Assembly: GCA_938049795.1 (NCBI GenBank)
Contig: CALLCD010000053.1
Coordinates: 1-5,923 of the forward strand
Length of the DNA stretch: 5,923 nt
Reading direction: 5' to 3'
From: an uncultured Hyphomonadaceae bacterium
GTDB lineage: Bacteria; Pseudomonadota; Alphaproteobacteria; Caulobacterales; Hyphomonadaceae
Positions 5,692 through 5,923 of this stretch are shown here, in pieces. The notes beneath the pieces are model-generated. The model was not told the origin of the DNA. It worked only from the letters and a program-made list of their open reading frames with translations, and did not search any database. Both the position numbers and the translations under genes were made by a program. Within the stretch, counting starts at the first letter, position 1. Every line of letters begins with the position of its first letter.

Positions 5692-5895
5692 CTTATATTG
5701 TAAGTCTGAACGCACCGGCATGCTCGGAACTGACCGATCAAAATCTTGGATGGCGACACAAGCATAACCTCCGAGCAAGAAAACCCGTGCAGTCTCAAGC
5801 TCAGAGCGACTCACGACCAGTGTGAATGGCGGCAAATCGCGGCATGAGTTCAGGCCCGTGGAAGATGGAACAGCAGTCAAAATACGAAGTGTCAT
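5662..5895 (-). CDS. Small open frame of unknown function spanning the circle junction
   Basis: A 77-codon frame starts with ATG at 5895 (equal to 113 in the left repeat copy) and stops with TAG at 5662, overlapping the last 30 bases of the receptor gene in convergent orientation. An AGG 4 bases before the ATG is the only ribosome-site candidate. The first roughly 60 residues look protein-like: MTLRILTAVPSS, then LPPFTLVVSRSELETARVFL and GGYACVAI, loosely like the start of a response-regulator receiver fold, but without its acidic pocket. The tail lies antisense to the receptor and is probably read-through. It may be the 5' remnant of a longer gene cut where this module was joined, or a chance frame. 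I do not recognise it. It is intact only if the molecule is circular or the sequence continues past the end. Confidence 0.4.
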   Translation of the reverse strand: MTLRILTAVPSSTGLNSCRDLPPFTLVVSRSELETARVFLLGGYACVAIQDFDRSVPSMPVRSDLQYKLELYPDTAI

Positions 5896-5923
5896 TGCCT
5901 AAAAATCAGGACAACTATTCGAG
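5783..5923. repeat. Terminal direct repeat, right copy (end overlap of a circular molecule)
   Basis: Base-for-base identical to 1-141 over its whole length. Joining the ends here puts the unknown small frame (5895-5662) downstream of the anchor-protein gene on the same strand, and places the receptor gene convergent to it. Confidence 0.95.

Noticed and set aside
5691..5705. ACTTA-TATTG-TAAGT hairpin right after the receptor stop as a terminator
   Set aside because: The stem is five base pairs with only one G-C pair, and no T-run follows; too weak to call.

Overview
The window reads as one closed circle. Bases 1-141 are repeated exactly at 5783-5923, so the unique sequence is 5782 bp and the two ends join. 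The protein families, the moderate GC content, a TonB-dependent receptor (so a Gram-negative outer membrane) and the combination of a HupE/UreJ-type membrane protein with a 'transmembrane anchor' protein suggest a marine or environmental alphaproteobacterium, perhaps of the Hyphomonadaceae, Caulobacterales or sphingomonad kind. That placement is from family resemblance only.

Layout. Two gene groups diverge from a compact control region at about 2502-2578. Leftward (minus strand) run a MerR-family metal-type regulator (2501-2061), a small GlpM/DUF3147-type membrane protein with a TTG start (1999-1643), a HupE/UreJ-type polytopic membrane protein (1613-873) and a membrane-anchored periplasmic protein (859-218). 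The last two appear translationally coupled. Rightward (plus strand) run an isoprenylcysteine-methyltransferase-like membrane protein resembling CzcN/NccN (2579-3145), a small exported Cys-rich protein resembling CzcI/DUF2946 proteins (3227-3568) and a TonB-dependent outer-membrane receptor with a His/Asp-rich N-terminus (3637-5691). A 77-codon open frame of unknown nature (5895-5662, minus) crosses the point where the ends join.

How it may work. The control region carries a perfect 10-1-10 palindrome inside an overlong (19 bp) promoter spacer, the standard architecture of a MerR-activated promoter. The regulator has Cys82, Cys117, His124 and Cys125 in the positions expected for a ZntR/CadR/PbrR-like sensor. 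The simplest reading is a metal-responsive module spanning both membranes: an outer-membrane receptor, a Cys-rich periplasmic protein, a periplasm-facing anchor protein, and a HupE-like inner-membrane protein with conserved His/Asp/Glu. The metal and the direction of transport cannot be read from the sequence. The order CzcN-like, CzcI-like, then a receptor instead of the CzcCBA efflux pump is the most distinctive feature of the layout.

No replication initiator, relaxase, integrase, transposase, partition gene, toxin-antitoxin pair, RNA gene or CRISPR array was seen. The circle could be a plasmid with an unrecognised replication system, an excised chromosomal circle, a tandemly amplified chromosomal segment, or an assembly-graph loop; the sequence alone does not decide.
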